From: Stenotrophomonas maltophilia
GTDB lineage: Bacteria > Pseudomonadota > Gammaproteobacteria > Xanthomonadales > Xanthomonadaceae
Assembly: GCF_004684085.1 (NCBI RefSeq)
Contig: NZ_SRHZ01000089.1
Coordinates: 98,533-162,532, forward strand
Length of the DNA stretch: 64,000 nt
Direction of reading: 5' to 3'
How positions within the stretch are numbered: the stretch's first letter is position 1; every line of letters begins with the position of its first letter. The notes under the pieces were generated by a model. The model did no database searches. It was given only the letters and a program-made list of their open reading frames with translations, and was not told where the DNA came from. Shown piece by piece: positions 25,246-35,910 of the stretch. The translations under genes and the position numbers were made by a program.

Positions 25246-26042
25246 CAGACGATCTCCACGGCCTTGGCGGCCTTGTTGCGTTCGTTGTTGCGGCGGATGA
25301 TCTCGCCGGCCAGGCCCAGGTAGGCCACGCCACCGCGCGAGGCGCGGTCGTAGCCGACGATGCTCTGGCCATGGCTGGGCGCCTCGGCCAGGCGCACGTT
25401 GCGCGGCACGATGGTGCGGAACACGCGGTCACCGAAGTGCTCGGTCAGCTCGGCCGACACTGCGTTGGCCAGGTTGTTGCGCACATCGAACATCGTGCGC
25501 AGCACGCCTTCGATCTCCAGCGCCGGGTTGAGGTTGGCACGCAGCGCTTCGATGGTTTCCACCAGCGCGCTCAGGCCTTCCAGCGCGTAGTACTCGCACT
25601 GCATCGGCACGATCACCGAATCGGCGGCGGCCAGGGCGTTCAGGGTCAGCAGCGAAAGCGCCGGCGGGCAGTCGATCAGGATGTAGTCGTACTCATCGCG
25701 GATCGGCGCCAGCGCGCGCTTCAGGCGCTGCTCGCGCTCGCTCTGCGCCATCAGCTGGATCTCGGCCGCGGTCAGATCGATGTTGCCGGGCAGCAGGTCG
25801 TAGCCTTCGGCGGTCTGCACGCGTACATCGGCGGCGCTGGACTCGCCCAGCAGCAGATCGTAGGTGGAGGAGACCAGCTCGCGCTTGTCCACGCCACTGC
25901 CCATGGTCGCGTTGCCCTGCGAATCCAGGTCGACCAAGAGCACGCGCTTGGGTGCGTTGGCCAGGGAAGCGGCCAGGTTGACGGCGGTCGTGGTCTTGCC
26001 GACGCCACCCTTCTGGTTGGCGATGGCGATGATGCGGGCCAT
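25245..26042 (-). CDS. parA: Chromosome-partitioning ATPase ParA
   Basis: A 265-residue ParA (Soj-type) Walker ATPase. The deviant Walker A motif KGGVGKTT is at residues 11-18, followed by VDLDSQGNATMGSG and DCPPALSLLTLNAL. The start at 26042 (MARIIAIANQ) is the family start; upstream in-frame codons are unlikely to be used. Together with ParB it moves the replication origin. It is preceded 112 bases upstream by rsmG on the same strand, the common rsmG-parA-parB order. Confidence 0.97.
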   Translation of the reverse strand: MARIIAIANQKGGVGKTTTAVNLAASLANAPKRVLLVDLDSQGNATMGSGVDKRELVSSTYDLLLGESSAADVRVQTAEGYDLLPGNIDLTAAEIQLMAQSEREQRLKRALAPIRDEYDYILIDCPPALSLLTLNALAAADSVIVPMQCEYYALEGLSALVETIEALRANLNPALEIEGVLRTMFDVRNNLANAVSAELTEHFGDRVFRTIVPRNVRLAEAPSHGQSIVGYDRASRGGVAYLGLAGEIIRRNNERNKAAKAVEIV

Positions 26043-26154
26043 GCGGGTGTGCCTCGTCGACGTGTGCTGGGACCGGTCATTATGCGTACAACCGGCCCCT
26101 TGCGGAAATCGTGAATCGCCAACCCGTTGTTCCACAAGGGGCTGGCGGCGGGAA

Positions 26155-26793
26155 TCAGGGACCTGTAACGGTGACCAGGTGGCGTTCGCCGGCCAGGCCG
26201 GGCACGCTCAACGGGGTCACCTCACGCACCTGCCAGCCACTCGGCAGGTCCGCGATCTCCTCATGCGGGTAGACGCCCTTCATGGCCAGCAGCACGCCAC
26301 CAGGGCGCAGCAGGTGACCACCGACGCGGACGATGCCGGCCAGGGTGTCCATCGCGCGCGCGGTCAGCTGGTCGTAGCGGCCGGCCTCGTCCAGCGCCTC
26401 GGCGCGCGATTCGGCCACGCGGGCATTGCCCAGGCCGAGCTGGCGCACGGCCTCGCGCATGAAGCGCGCCTTCTTGCCGTTGCTCTCCACCAGGGTGACC
26501 TGCAGGCCCGGGCAGGCGATCGCCAGCGGGATGCCGGGCAGCCCGGGGCCGGTGCCGAGATCGGCCAAGGTGCCATCAGCCACGAACGGCTGCATCGCCA
26601 GCGAGTCGAGCAGGTGGCGGGTGACCATCTCCTGCGGATCGCGGATGGCGGTGAGGTTATAGGTGCCGTTCCAGCGGTGCAGCAGGGCCAGGTAGCGCAG
26701 CAGCGGCGGCGCCAGTGCGGCGTCCAGGCCCATGCTGGCCAGGCCCTGTTCCAGCGTGGCAGCCACGCCGGCGGGAAGTTCGTGTTCGCTCAT
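26155..26793 (-). CDS. rsmG: 16S rRNA (guanine-527 N7)-methyltransferase
   Basis: A 212-residue RsmG (GidB), an SAM-dependent methyltransferase acting on the 530 loop of 16S rRNA. Family features: HRWNGTYNLTAIRDPQEMVTRHLLDSL, the SAM-binding loop LADLGTGPGLPGIPLAIACP, and ESNGKKARFMREAV. ATG at 26793. It leads the rsmG-parA-parB run; mnmG, its frequent partner elsewhere, is not adjacent. Confidence 0.96.
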   Translation of the reverse strand: MSEHELPAGVAATLEQGLASMGLDAALAPPLLRYLALLHRWNGTYNLTAIRDPQEMVTRHLLDSLAMQPFVADGTLADLGTGPGLPGIPLAIACPGLQVTLVESNGKKARFMREAVRQLGLGNARVAESRAEALDEAGRYDQLTARAMDTLAGIVRVGGHLLRPGGVLLAMKGVYPHEEIADLPSGWQVREVTPLSVPGLAGERHLVTVTGP

Positions 26794-26832
26794 GCTGGCA
26801 TTATCGCCGGTTTTGTTCGCTGATTCCCTGCT

Positions 26833-27432
26833 TCAGAGCGGATACCACGCCAACGCGGCGCGGAAATGCCCGCTGGCCTGCCATTCGTGCAGGTGCCAGC
26901 GCGAGGCCTCGCCCAGTTCCGGATCGCACCAGCGCAGGTGCAGGGCGCCATCGTCCCCCGGCGCCAGCTGCAGGCGATGCAGGCCGAAGGAGATGCCCTG
27001 CCCGTGCGCTTTCAACATGGCTTCCTTGGTACACCACACACGGAAGAACCAGTGTTCGCGCGCGGATTCGTCCAGACTTTCCAGCCAGGCCACTTCCTCC
27101 GGGTGGAAGAAGCGCCGCACGATTTCCAGCAGACGCGGCCGCGGCCGCAGCAGCTCCAGATCCACACCCAGCCGCACGCCCTCACCCAGCGCCACCAGCA
27201 GCACCTCGCCGCTGTGGCTCCAGCCGGTGCCGTAGTGGGCCAGCGCGCCGCTCAGCTCGGGGCGGCCCTTGTCGTCGCGGAGCAGTGGCAGCGTCGCGGG
27301 TTCAGTGCCCAGCGCCTGCGCCAGTACCTGCCGGGCCTGCGGTTCACCACGATGGCCCGGCACGTGCGGGCGCCGCCAGACCGTTACCGGGCCGAAGCGC
27401 CACGGGCCGTCGAGGGTGGCTGGCAGGCTCAT
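26833..27432 (-). CDS. 4'-phosphopantetheinyl transferase (Sfp type)
   Basis: A 199-residue Sfp/EntD-like enzyme that transfers 4'-phosphopantetheine from CoA to carrier proteins. Metal/CoA motifs are present: GVDLE (residues 89-93) and WCTKEAMLKAHGQG (133-146). No polyketide, peptide or siderophore synthase is adjacent, so it probably serves carrier proteins encoded elsewhere. The start at 27432 (MSLPATLDGPW) was chosen; an in-frame codon 9 residues upstream is an alternative. It ends 39 bases before rsmG on the same strand. Confidence 0.9.
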   Translation of the reverse strand: MSLPATLDGPWRFGPVTVWRRPHVPGHRGEPQARQVLAQALGTEPATLPLLRDDKGRPELSGALAHYGTGWSHSGEVLLVALGEGVRLGVDLELLRPRPRLLEIVRRFFHPEEVAWLESLDESAREHWFFRVWCTKEAMLKAHGQGISFGLHRLQLAPGDDGALHLRWCDPELGEASRWHLHEWQASGHFRAALAWYPL

Positions 27433-27516
27433 CCGCACGCAGCCGTCACGGGATTGCACGACGGTTTCACAGCGTTGCGCGTCAACTGGGCTTGGTTTTC
27501 AACCGGAGATTCGATC

Positions 27517-27768
27517 ATGGGCATCATCATCTGGCTGATCGTCGGCGGCATTGTCGGCTGGCTGGCAAGCATCATCATGAGGCGCGATGGCCAGCAGGGC
27601 ATCATCCTCAACATCGTGGTCGGCATCGTTGGCGCGCTGATTTCCGGCTGGCTGTTCGGCGGCGGCATCAACGAAGCGATCACCCTCCGCACCTTCCTGT
27701 TCTCGCTGATCGGCGCGGTGATCCTGTTGGCGATCGTCAACCTGTTCACCCGCAAGAGCCTGCGTTGA
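27517..27768 (+). CDS. GlsB/YeaQ/YmgE family small membrane protein
   Basis: An 83-residue hydrophobic protein with three predicted helices (about 3-19, 29-50, 59-78) and the family's glycine-rich pattern (WLIVGGIVGWLASIIM, ILNIVVGIVGALISGWLF). These transglycosylase-associated proteins are common, often stress-induced, and of unknown exact role in the inner membrane. ATG at 27517 with AACCGGAG upstream. Divergent from the phosphopantetheinyl transferase gene; followed by a GTAG repeat and a strong hairpin. Confidence 0.9.
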   Translation: MGIIIWLIVGGIVGWLASIIMRRDGQQGIILNIVVGIVGALISGWLFGGGINEAITLRTFLFSLIGAVILLAIVNLFTRKSLR

Positions 27769-27776
27769 TCTGAAGG

Positions 27777-27840
27777 GTAGTACCGGCCGCTGGCCGGCAG
27801 ACGCATCAAAACGGGGCCCGGCAATCGCCGGGCCCTGTTC
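27777..27840. terminator. GTAG repeat plus bidirectional terminator
   Basis: A GTAG element (27777-27800) is followed by a perfect nine-base stem GGGCCCGGC (27814-27822) / GCCGGGCCC (27827-27835), with A residues on its left and T residues on its right. It sits between convergent genes (the GlsB-like gene and exonuclease III) and can serve both. Confidence 0.75.
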
Positions 27841-27842
27841 GT

Positions 27843-28610
<768 letters not shown>

Positions 28611-28659
28611 GGGGGCCATTCTAACCGGGTGGGCCTTGATGGGCGTCCATGTACCCCGG

Positions 28660-28800
28660 TAGACGCCAACCTTGGTTGGCGCCGGCAATCACCGTGTGCC
28701 AACCAAGGTTGGCACCCACCGGTAGTGCCGGCCGCTGGCCGGCAACTGCGGGGCCTCGCCGAAGGGTTATGAGGTTGCCGGCCAGCGGCCGGCACTACCG
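28660..28800. repeat. REP cluster between exonuclease III and aldehyde dehydrogenase
   Basis: It contains a pair of inverted CCAACCTTGGTTGG-type palindromes (28666-28720 region) and a facing pair of GCCGGCCGCTGGCCGGC elements (about 28722-28744 and 28775-28800), the last reaching the final codons of the aldehyde dehydrogenase gene. All are SMAG-like. Confidence 0.85.
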
Positions 28801-30204
28801 AAGCAGCAGCTTCAACAACCCCGCAATCTTCGAATACGGCGGCCGCAGCCGGTCGGTCACTGCCCAGCGCGACTGCCACAGCACCGGCAGCAGCTTGCTC
28901 ATGCCATCGAACCCGGCCTGACCGTGATACGCGCCCATCCCGCTGGCCCCTACCCCCCCAAACGGCAGGCCATCGGCGGCGAAGTGCAGCAGCGTGTCAT
29001 TCACCGTCACCCCGCCGGCCACCACCTGGCCGAGGATGCGTTCCACCGTCGCTTTGTCATGGCTGAAGGGGTACAGCGCCAGCGGCCGGTCGCGGGACAG
29101 CACCTCGGCCAGCGCGGCATCCAGATCCGGGTAGGCACGCACCGGCAGGATGGGGCCGAAGATCTCTTCGCGCATCAGGTCCAGATCATCCGGCGGGTCC
29201 AGCACCACGGTGGGCACCAGCAGGCGTTCGCGGTCGGCACGTGCCGCATCCACCTGCGCCAATGGAATCACCGGCACCCCGCGTTCGCGCGCCTGCGCCA
29301 GATAGCCCTGCAGGCGCTGGTACTGGCCTTCGTTGATGATGCGCGTGTAGTCGTCGGCGCTACTGAAATCGCCGTAGCGCTCGCATACCTGCTGCTGCAG
29401 CGCCTGCACGAACTCTCGCTGGCGCACGGTATCGATCAGCACGTAATCCGGCGCGATGCAGGTCTGGCCCGCGTTGAACCACTTGCCGGTGGCCAGCCGC
29501 GCAGCAGCTTTGTCCAGCGGGAAATCGCGGCAGACAATGGCCGGCGACTTGCCGCCCAGCTCCAGCGTGACCGGCACCAGATGCTCGGCGGCGGCCGCCA
29601 TCACCTTGCGGCCGACCGCGGTGGAGCCGGTGAACAGCAGATGGTCCAGCGGCAGCGACGACACCGCTGCGGCCACATCCGCCCCGCCCTGCACCACCGC
29701 CACCCGATCGGGTGGGAACACGCTGGCCAGCAGGTCGGCGAGGAACGCGCTGGTGCGCGGCGTGTGTTCGGAGGGCTTGAGCAGCACGTGATTGCCGGCA
29801 GCAATCGCAGTGGCCAACGGCACGAGTGCCAGCGTGACCGGGTAGTTCCACGGTGAGATCACCCCGATCACGCCCAGTGGCGTCGGCCGCAGCTGCGCGC
29901 GCGCCGGCCACAGTCGCCAACCGGCACCGACGCGCTGCGGCTTCGACCAGCGCCGCAGGTGCCGGCGCAGGTGGTCGATGGCCGACAGCACGCTCATGCC
30001 ATCGGCCAGTTTCGATTCGACGTGGGCACGGTGGCCGAAATCCTCGGCGATGGCCTGCGCCATTTCGTCCAGGCGGGGCTTCAGCGCCTCGCGCAGGCGA
30101 CGCAGGTCGGCTTCGCGCTGGCCAAGCGACGGGCGCTGGGCCTGCCAGGCACTGCGCAGGGTGTGCAGGATGGCGGGGAGGTCGGCTGGGGCAATGGTGA
30201 TCAT
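28795..30204 (-). CDS. Coniferyl-type aldehyde dehydrogenase
   Basis: A 469-residue NAD(P)-dependent aldehyde dehydrogenase. Catalytic Cys249 lies in FNAGQTCIAPDYV, Glu215 in TLELGGKSPA, and the cofactor site in FTGSTAVGRKV. Its shorter length and the C-terminal hydrophobic tail (PPYSKIAGLLKLLLR) match the CalB/fatty-aldehyde-like class 3 group, annotated as coniferyl aldehyde dehydrogenase in relatives; the true substrate may be medium-chain or aromatic aldehydes. The start at 30204 (MITIAPADLP) was chosen over a longer frame. No lignin-aromatic gene cluster is nearby. Confidence 0.88.
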   Translation of the reverse strand: MITIAPADLPAILHTLRSAWQAQRPSLGQREADLRRLREALKPRLDEMAQAIAEDFGHRAHVESKLADGMSVLSAIDHLRRHLRRWSKPQRVGAGWRLWPARAQLRPTPLGVIGVISPWNYPVTLALVPLATAIAAGNHVLLKPSEHTPRTSAFLADLLASVFPPDRVAVVQGGADVAAAVSSLPLDHLLFTGSTAVGRKVMAAAAEHLVPVTLELGGKSPAIVCRDFPLDKAAARLATGKWFNAGQTCIAPDYVLIDTVRQREFVQALQQQVCERYGDFSSADDYTRIINEGQYQRLQGYLAQARERGVPVIPLAQVDAARADRERLLVPTVVLDPPDDLDLMREEIFGPILPVRAYPDLDAALAEVLSRDRPLALYPFSHDKATVERILGQVVAGGVTVNDTLLHFAADGLPFGGVGASGMGAYHGQAGFDGMSKLLPVLWQSRWAVTDRLRPPYSKIAGLLKLLLR

Positions 30205-30342
30205 GGGGCGACTATACGGCGTGCGACACGTCTCGGCGGGACACGATACGAGGTGTGGCTTCGGATGCTTCTCAACCGCGATGACGGCATTGAGCGCTGT
30301 CTGTTCGCGTCTGCGGAATTCTGTGCCGCGCGTTGCGCGGTC

Positions 30343-30364
30343 GCCGAGCATGGCTCGGCGCTAC
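30343..30364. repeat. Single GTAG-type REP
   Basis: An inverted element GCCGAGCATGGCTCGGC ending in CTAC lies in the 221-bp gap between the aldehyde dehydrogenase and the transporter terminator. Nothing else was recognised in this gap. Confidence 0.75.
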
Positions 30365-30373
30365 AGGGAAACG

Positions 30374-30400
30374 AAAAGGCCGTGGTCTGCACCACGGCCT
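30374..30400 (-). terminator. Terminator after the MHS transporter gene
   Basis: A perfect ten-base stem, AGGCCGTGGT (30377-30386) / ACCACGGCCT (30391-30400), with a four-base loop is followed on the minus strand by T residues. It lies 26 bases after the transporter stop codon. Confidence 0.88.
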
Positions 30401-30425
30401 CTCCTTCATCCGATGAACATCATTC

Positions 30426-32081
30426 TTACTTGGTGATATCCACGTCCTTGGTCTCGCGCAGGAACAGGCCGCCGATCACCACCGACATCAGCGCGATGAT
30501 GATCGGGTACCACAAGCCGTAGTAGAGGTTGCCGGTACCGGCCACCAGCGCGAACGAGATCGCCGGCAGGAAGCCACCGAACCAGCCGTTGCCGATGTGG
30601 TACGGCAGCGACATCGAGGTGTAGCGGATGCGGGTCGGGAACAGTTCGACCAGGTAGGCGGCGATCGGGCCGTAGACCATGGTCACGTACAGCACCAGCA
30701 GCCACAGCATGAAGATCGTGCCGGCGATGTTGATGCGCGAGCCATCGGCCTTGGCCGGGTAACCCGCCGTGACCAGCGCGCCCTTCAGTTCGGCACCGAA
30801 CGCATCGGCCTTGGCCTTGCCGTCTTCCTTGGTCAGGCCGGCGGCCTCATACGAGGTGACGCTGGCGCTGCCCACGTTCACCATCGCCAGCGAACCGGCG
30901 GCGGCGGGCTGCACGTCGTACGGCACACCGGCCTTGGTCAGCGCGGCGGTGGCCACGTCGCAGGAGCTGGTGAACTTGCGCAGGCCGACCGGATCGAACT
31001 GGAACGAGCAGGTGCTCGGATCAGCCACGACCAGGGCCGGCGAGTTGGTGCGGGCCTCTTCGATGGCCGGGTTGGCGAAGTGGGTCAGGCCCTTGAAGAT
31101 CGGGATGTAGGTAACGGCGGCCAGCAGGCAGCCGGCGAGGATGATCTTCTTGCGGCCGATACGGTCGGACAGCCAGCCGAAGAAGATGAAGAACGGCACG
31201 CCCAGCGCCAGCGCGGCGGCGATCAGCAGGTAGGAAGTGGTGGCATCGACCTTCAGCATGCTGCTGAGGAAGAACAGTGCGTAGAACTGACCACCGTACC
31301 AGACCACGGCCTGGCCGGCTGCGGCACCCAGCAGGACCAGCAGCATCAGCTTCAGGTTGCCGCCCTTCAGGCTGTCACGGAACGGCGTCTTGGAACCCTT
31401 GCCTTCGGCCTTCATCTGCTGGAACAGCGGCGACTCGCTCAGCTGCAGGCGGATCCACACCGAGATGCCCAGCAGCACGATCGAGACCAGGAACGGAATG
31501 CGCCAGCCCCAGGCCTCGAAGGCTTCGTTGCCGAGGAAGTAGCGGCAGGCCAGGATGATCAGCAGCGACATGAACAGACCCAGCGTGGCCGTGCACTGGA
31601 TGAAGCTGGTGTACAGGCCACGCTTGTCGGCCGGTGCATGCTCGGCCACGTAGGTGGCAGCGCCACCGTACTCACCGCCCATCGCCAGGCCCTGGGCCAG
31701 GCGCAGCACGATCAGGATCACCGGTGCAGCGAAACCGATCGATGCGTAGTTGGGCAGTACACCGACCAGGAAGGTCGAGATGCCCATGATCAGGATGGTG
31801 ACCAGGAAGGTGTACTTGCGGCCGATGCGGTCGCCGAGGCTGCCGAAGAAAGCCGCACCGAACGGACGCACGAAGAAGCCGGCGGCGAAGGCCAGCAGAG
31901 CAAAGATCATGCCCGTGGTTTCGTTGACGCCGCTGAAGAACTGCTTGGCGATGATGGCGGCAAGCGAGCCGTACAGGAAGAAGTCATACCACTCGAAGAC
32001 GGTGCCAAGGCTCGACGCGAAGATGACCTTCTTGTGGCCCTGGGTAAGTTGGGCTTTCGCCGGTGCAGGTGTTGTGGACAT
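30426..32081 (-). CDS. MFS transporter, metabolite:H+ symporter (MHS) type, with large periplasmic insert
   Basis: A 551-residue major facilitator with twelve predicted helices. The MHS-type opening is GTVFEWYDFFLYG (residues 26-38), with motif A GDRIGRKY (83-90) and its repeat DRIGRKK (306-312). Between helices 9 and 10, on the periplasmic side, lies an insert of about 120 residues (331-453). It has two cysteines (358 and 374) and is absent from ordinary ProP/KgtP/ShiA proteins. The likely substrate is a carboxylate or similar anion (inference from neighbours). It lies 117 bases downstream of the DcaP-like porin and opposite acs. The start at 32081 excludes a frame extension made entirely of REP sequence. 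Confidence 0.88.
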   Translation of the reverse strand: MSTTPAPAKAQLTQGHKKVIFASSLGTVFEWYDFFLYGSLAAIIAKQFFSGVNETTGMIFALLAFAAGFFVRPFGAAFFGSLGDRIGRKYTFLVTILIMGISTFLVGVLPNYASIGFAAPVILIVLRLAQGLAMGGEYGGAATYVAEHAPADKRGLYTSFIQCTATLGLFMSLLIILACRYFLGNEAFEAWGWRIPFLVSIVLLGISVWIRLQLSESPLFQQMKAEGKGSKTPFRDSLKGGNLKLMLLVLLGAAAGQAVVWYGGQFYALFFLSSMLKVDATTSYLLIAAALALGVPFFIFFGWLSDRIGRKKIILAGCLLAAVTYIPIFKGLTHFANPAIEEARTNSPALVVADPSTCSFQFDPVGLRKFTSSCDVATAALTKAGVPYDVQPAAAGSLAMVNVGSASVTSYEAAGLTKEDGKAKADAFGAELKGALVTAGYPAKADGSRINIAGTIFMLWLLVLYVTMVYGPIAAYLVELFPTRIRYTSMSLPYHIGNGWFGGFLPAISFALVAGTGNLYYGLWYPIIIALMSVVIGGLFLRETKDVDITK

Positions 32082-32097
32082 GGGACGCTTTCCCTCT

Positions 32098-32194
32098 GTA
32101 GATGCCGACCTTGGTCGGCACACAATCAATTCGGTAGATGCCGACCTTGGTCGGCACACAATCAATTCGGTAGGTGCCGGCCGTTGGCCGGCAC
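32098..32194. repeat. Two exact 36-bp tandem REP units plus a third GTAG element
   Basis: Units 32098-32133 and 32134-32169 are identical (each GTAGATGCCGACC... with a ...TTGGTCGGCACACAAT run and ending ATTCG). A further GTAG element (32170-32194, core GCCGGCCGTTGGCCGGC) abuts them. The array sits between the porin stop and the transporter start within the presumed operon. Confidence 0.9.
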
Positions 32195-32198
32195 GCTC

Positions 32199-33626
32199 TT
32201 AGAAGCTGTACTTGGTGGTGAACTGCAGACGGGTGATGTCGCCCTTGTTGCCGTTCTCCACTTCGCGACGGCCATACATCAGCTCTGCACCGATATCGAC
32301 CTTGGGCAGCGGCGAATAGAAGATGTTGCCGCGGATGCTCTGCACGCTCTTGGTCACCAGCGGACCGAGAATGCTGTCGTTGTCATAGTCGCTGCGCGCG
32401 TAGATCAGGTTGGTGCGCAGCTTCGGCGAGAACGCATGCCGCCAGCCCACGTAGCCGGCAAGCACGCCGGTCGGGTTGAGCTCGTCGCGGGCCACGTCGT
32501 AGGCACTGTCGGCGGTGATGCCCAGGCCGATGTAGCGGGCAATGCCCTCGCCACCGGTGAACTGGTAGTGCAGCGAATCGCTGTCACCCATCACCCACTT
32601 GCCGCCCAGGGTCAGGCCGCCGGCCACCTTGTCGGCCTTGGCGCCGGTGGCCTGGTTGTCGACCTTCAACTGACGCACGATGCCGCCGACACCGAAGGTG
32701 CCCCAGGTGCCCTTCCAGCCATAGCGCATGGTCAGATCGGGCAGGCTGCCGCGATCGGAGTTGGCGCTGGCGTTGGTCCACGCGCCGGTGACGGGGTTGC
32801 GGGTGCCGGTGAGGGTGGTGGTTTCCGGGTTTTCCAGCGCGACGCTGAAGCCGCCCTGGGTGTAGCGCACCTGGGCCTGGCGCACGAAGATCACGCCATC
32901 GGTGGGGCCGACGAAGTCGACCGCTTCCGGCAGTGCGGCCGCGTCCATGAAGTTGGACCAGGTCTGACCGGCCATCCAGTTGTTCCAGTACATGTAGGCG
33001 TGGCGCAGGGTCACACCGTAGGTATTGGTGGCGGTCTGGTTGCCGAGCGAGTTGCCGAAGAAGTCCATCTCGAAGAACGCACCGGCCTTGTTGCCCGATT
33101 CGCTCACGTTGTCGATGCCCAGGTTGAAGCGCGAGAACTTGGCGTGGGCGTTGAAGTCAGTACCCGAGCGCTTGCCGCTGCCGCCGGCGCCTTCCACCGG
33201 GGTCTGGCCCGGCAGGTACAGCGCGCGGCCGGTGGCGTCGTCGGCCAGCTGGCCGTCGCTGGTCTGGGTGGCCAGGAAGTCGGCCTTGATGAAGCCGCCG
33301 ATCTTGACCGTGGTGCCCGGCGCGGCGCCCGGGGTGATGGTGGTGATCTGGATCGGCTGCTTGCCGGCCGGCACCGCAGCGACCGGCTTCTGCTCGGCCT
33401 GCACCGTGCGGACTTCGGTCACCGCCTGCTGGGTCTGGCTGATCTGGGTCTGTTGTTGTTGCTGCGAAGACAGCAGCAGCTGGACCTGGCGTTCCAGTTC
33501 GACAACGCGTGCTTCCAGTGCTTTCTCTTTGGCGGTCTCTGCGAACGCCATGCCCGGTGCGACCAGGGCGACCAACAGGCAGGCCGCCAAAGGTGTGCGC
33601 ACGGCTTTCAACGTACGGTGGCTCAT
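32199..33626 (-). CDS. DcaP-like trimeric outer membrane porin
   Basis: A 475-residue outer membrane protein with a signal peptide ending AFAE. A periplasmic coiled-coil (EKALEARVVELERQVQLLLSSQQQQQ and following Gln-rich residues) is followed by a beta-barrel that ends in Phe (LQFTTKYSF), the BAM recognition signal. This arrangement is the DcaP family, whose Acinetobacter member takes up dicarboxylates and similar negatively charged solutes. The start at 33626 (MSHRTLKAVRT) was chosen. Divergent from acs; the inner-membrane MHS transporter follows, so the two may form an uptake route. Confidence 0.9.
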   Translation of the reverse strand: MSHRTLKAVRTPLAACLLVALVAPGMAFAETAKEKALEARVVELERQVQLLLSSQQQQQTQISQTQQAVTEVRTVQAEQKPVAAVPAGKQPIQITTITPGAAPGTTVKIGGFIKADFLATQTSDGQLADDATGRALYLPGQTPVEGAGGSGKRSGTDFNAHAKFSRFNLGIDNVSESGNKAGAFFEMDFFGNSLGNQTATNTYGVTLRHAYMYWNNWMAGQTWSNFMDAAALPEAVDFVGPTDGVIFVRQAQVRYTQGGFSVALENPETTTLTGTRNPVTGAWTNASANSDRGSLPDLTMRYGWKGTWGTFGVGGIVRQLKVDNQATGAKADKVAGGLTLGGKWVMGDSDSLHYQFTGGEGIARYIGLGITADSAYDVARDELNPTGVLAGYVGWRHAFSPKLRTNLIYARSDYDNDSILGPLVTKSVQSIRGNIFYSPLPKVDIGAELMYGRREVENGNKGDITRLQFTTKYSF

Positions 33627-33720
33627 GTTGCCCTCTCTCCCAAGTGGCAAGGTGATGCCGCGCGTGGGGCACGGTCGAGCCGAGACTGCGGGGCGTTCAC
33701 GCACAGCGGCTATTGGCCAT

Positions 33721-33769
33721 TGGTCGAACCCGGCCCTGCAGGACGCTCACTTTCGACCATGGTCTAACC
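33721..33769. promoter_or_regulatory. Paired TGGTCNAACC sites in the acs/porin divergent region
   Basis: Two near-identical ten-base direct repeats, TGGTCGAACC (33721-33730) and TGGTCTAACC (33760-33769), start 39 bases apart in the 245-bp region between the divergent porin and acs starts. The second overlaps a perfect GACCATGGTC palindrome. They are candidate operators for the CrbR-like regulator encoded after acs (inference from position only). They lie 103-151 bases before acs and 95-143 bases before the porin start. Confidence 0.45.
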
Positions 33770-33871
33770 AAGGTGGTGACGCGGCCGGGGGTGGATGGGG
33801 CAAACTGAGGGGGATCGGTCGTCGCGATGCTGCGACCGCACATACAAAGTCAACGTGCAAGTGAGGGTGCC

Positions 33872-35815
<1,944 letters not shown>

Positions 35816-35825
35816 TGTACTACCC

Positions 35826-35865
35826 GGGGTCGGATCCCTTTCCGCAAGGAAAGGGCTCTGACCCC
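35826..35865. repeat. GGGGTC-type hairpin between acs and the response regulator gene
   Basis: An interrupted palindrome (GGGGTCGGATCCC ... GGGCTCTGACCCC) starts 11 bases after the acs stop codon and ends 45 bases before the regulator start. It could end most acs transcripts or stabilise the acs mRNA, uncoupling levels of the two genes. Confidence 0.8.
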
Positions 35866-35910
35866 AGGGGCTTGGCCCCCAAACAGTTTCCCCCACGGTT
35901 CCCCCCGACC

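Noticed and set aside
26115..26145. Possible parS site near TTGTTCCACAAGGG between rsmG and parA
   Set aside because: Only half matches the TGTTNCACGTGNAACA palindrome; the second half is wrong. True parS sites probably lie outside the window.
30426..32165. Extended transporter start with a duplicated CRPRSASTE peptide
   Set aside because: The extension is encoded wholly by two REP units; the start at 32081 gives the normal MHS N-terminus.
30597..33767. Long plus-strand open frame across the transporter and porin genes
   Set aside because: Antisense shadow; both minus-strand genes have signal peptide or membrane topology and a conserved C-terminus.
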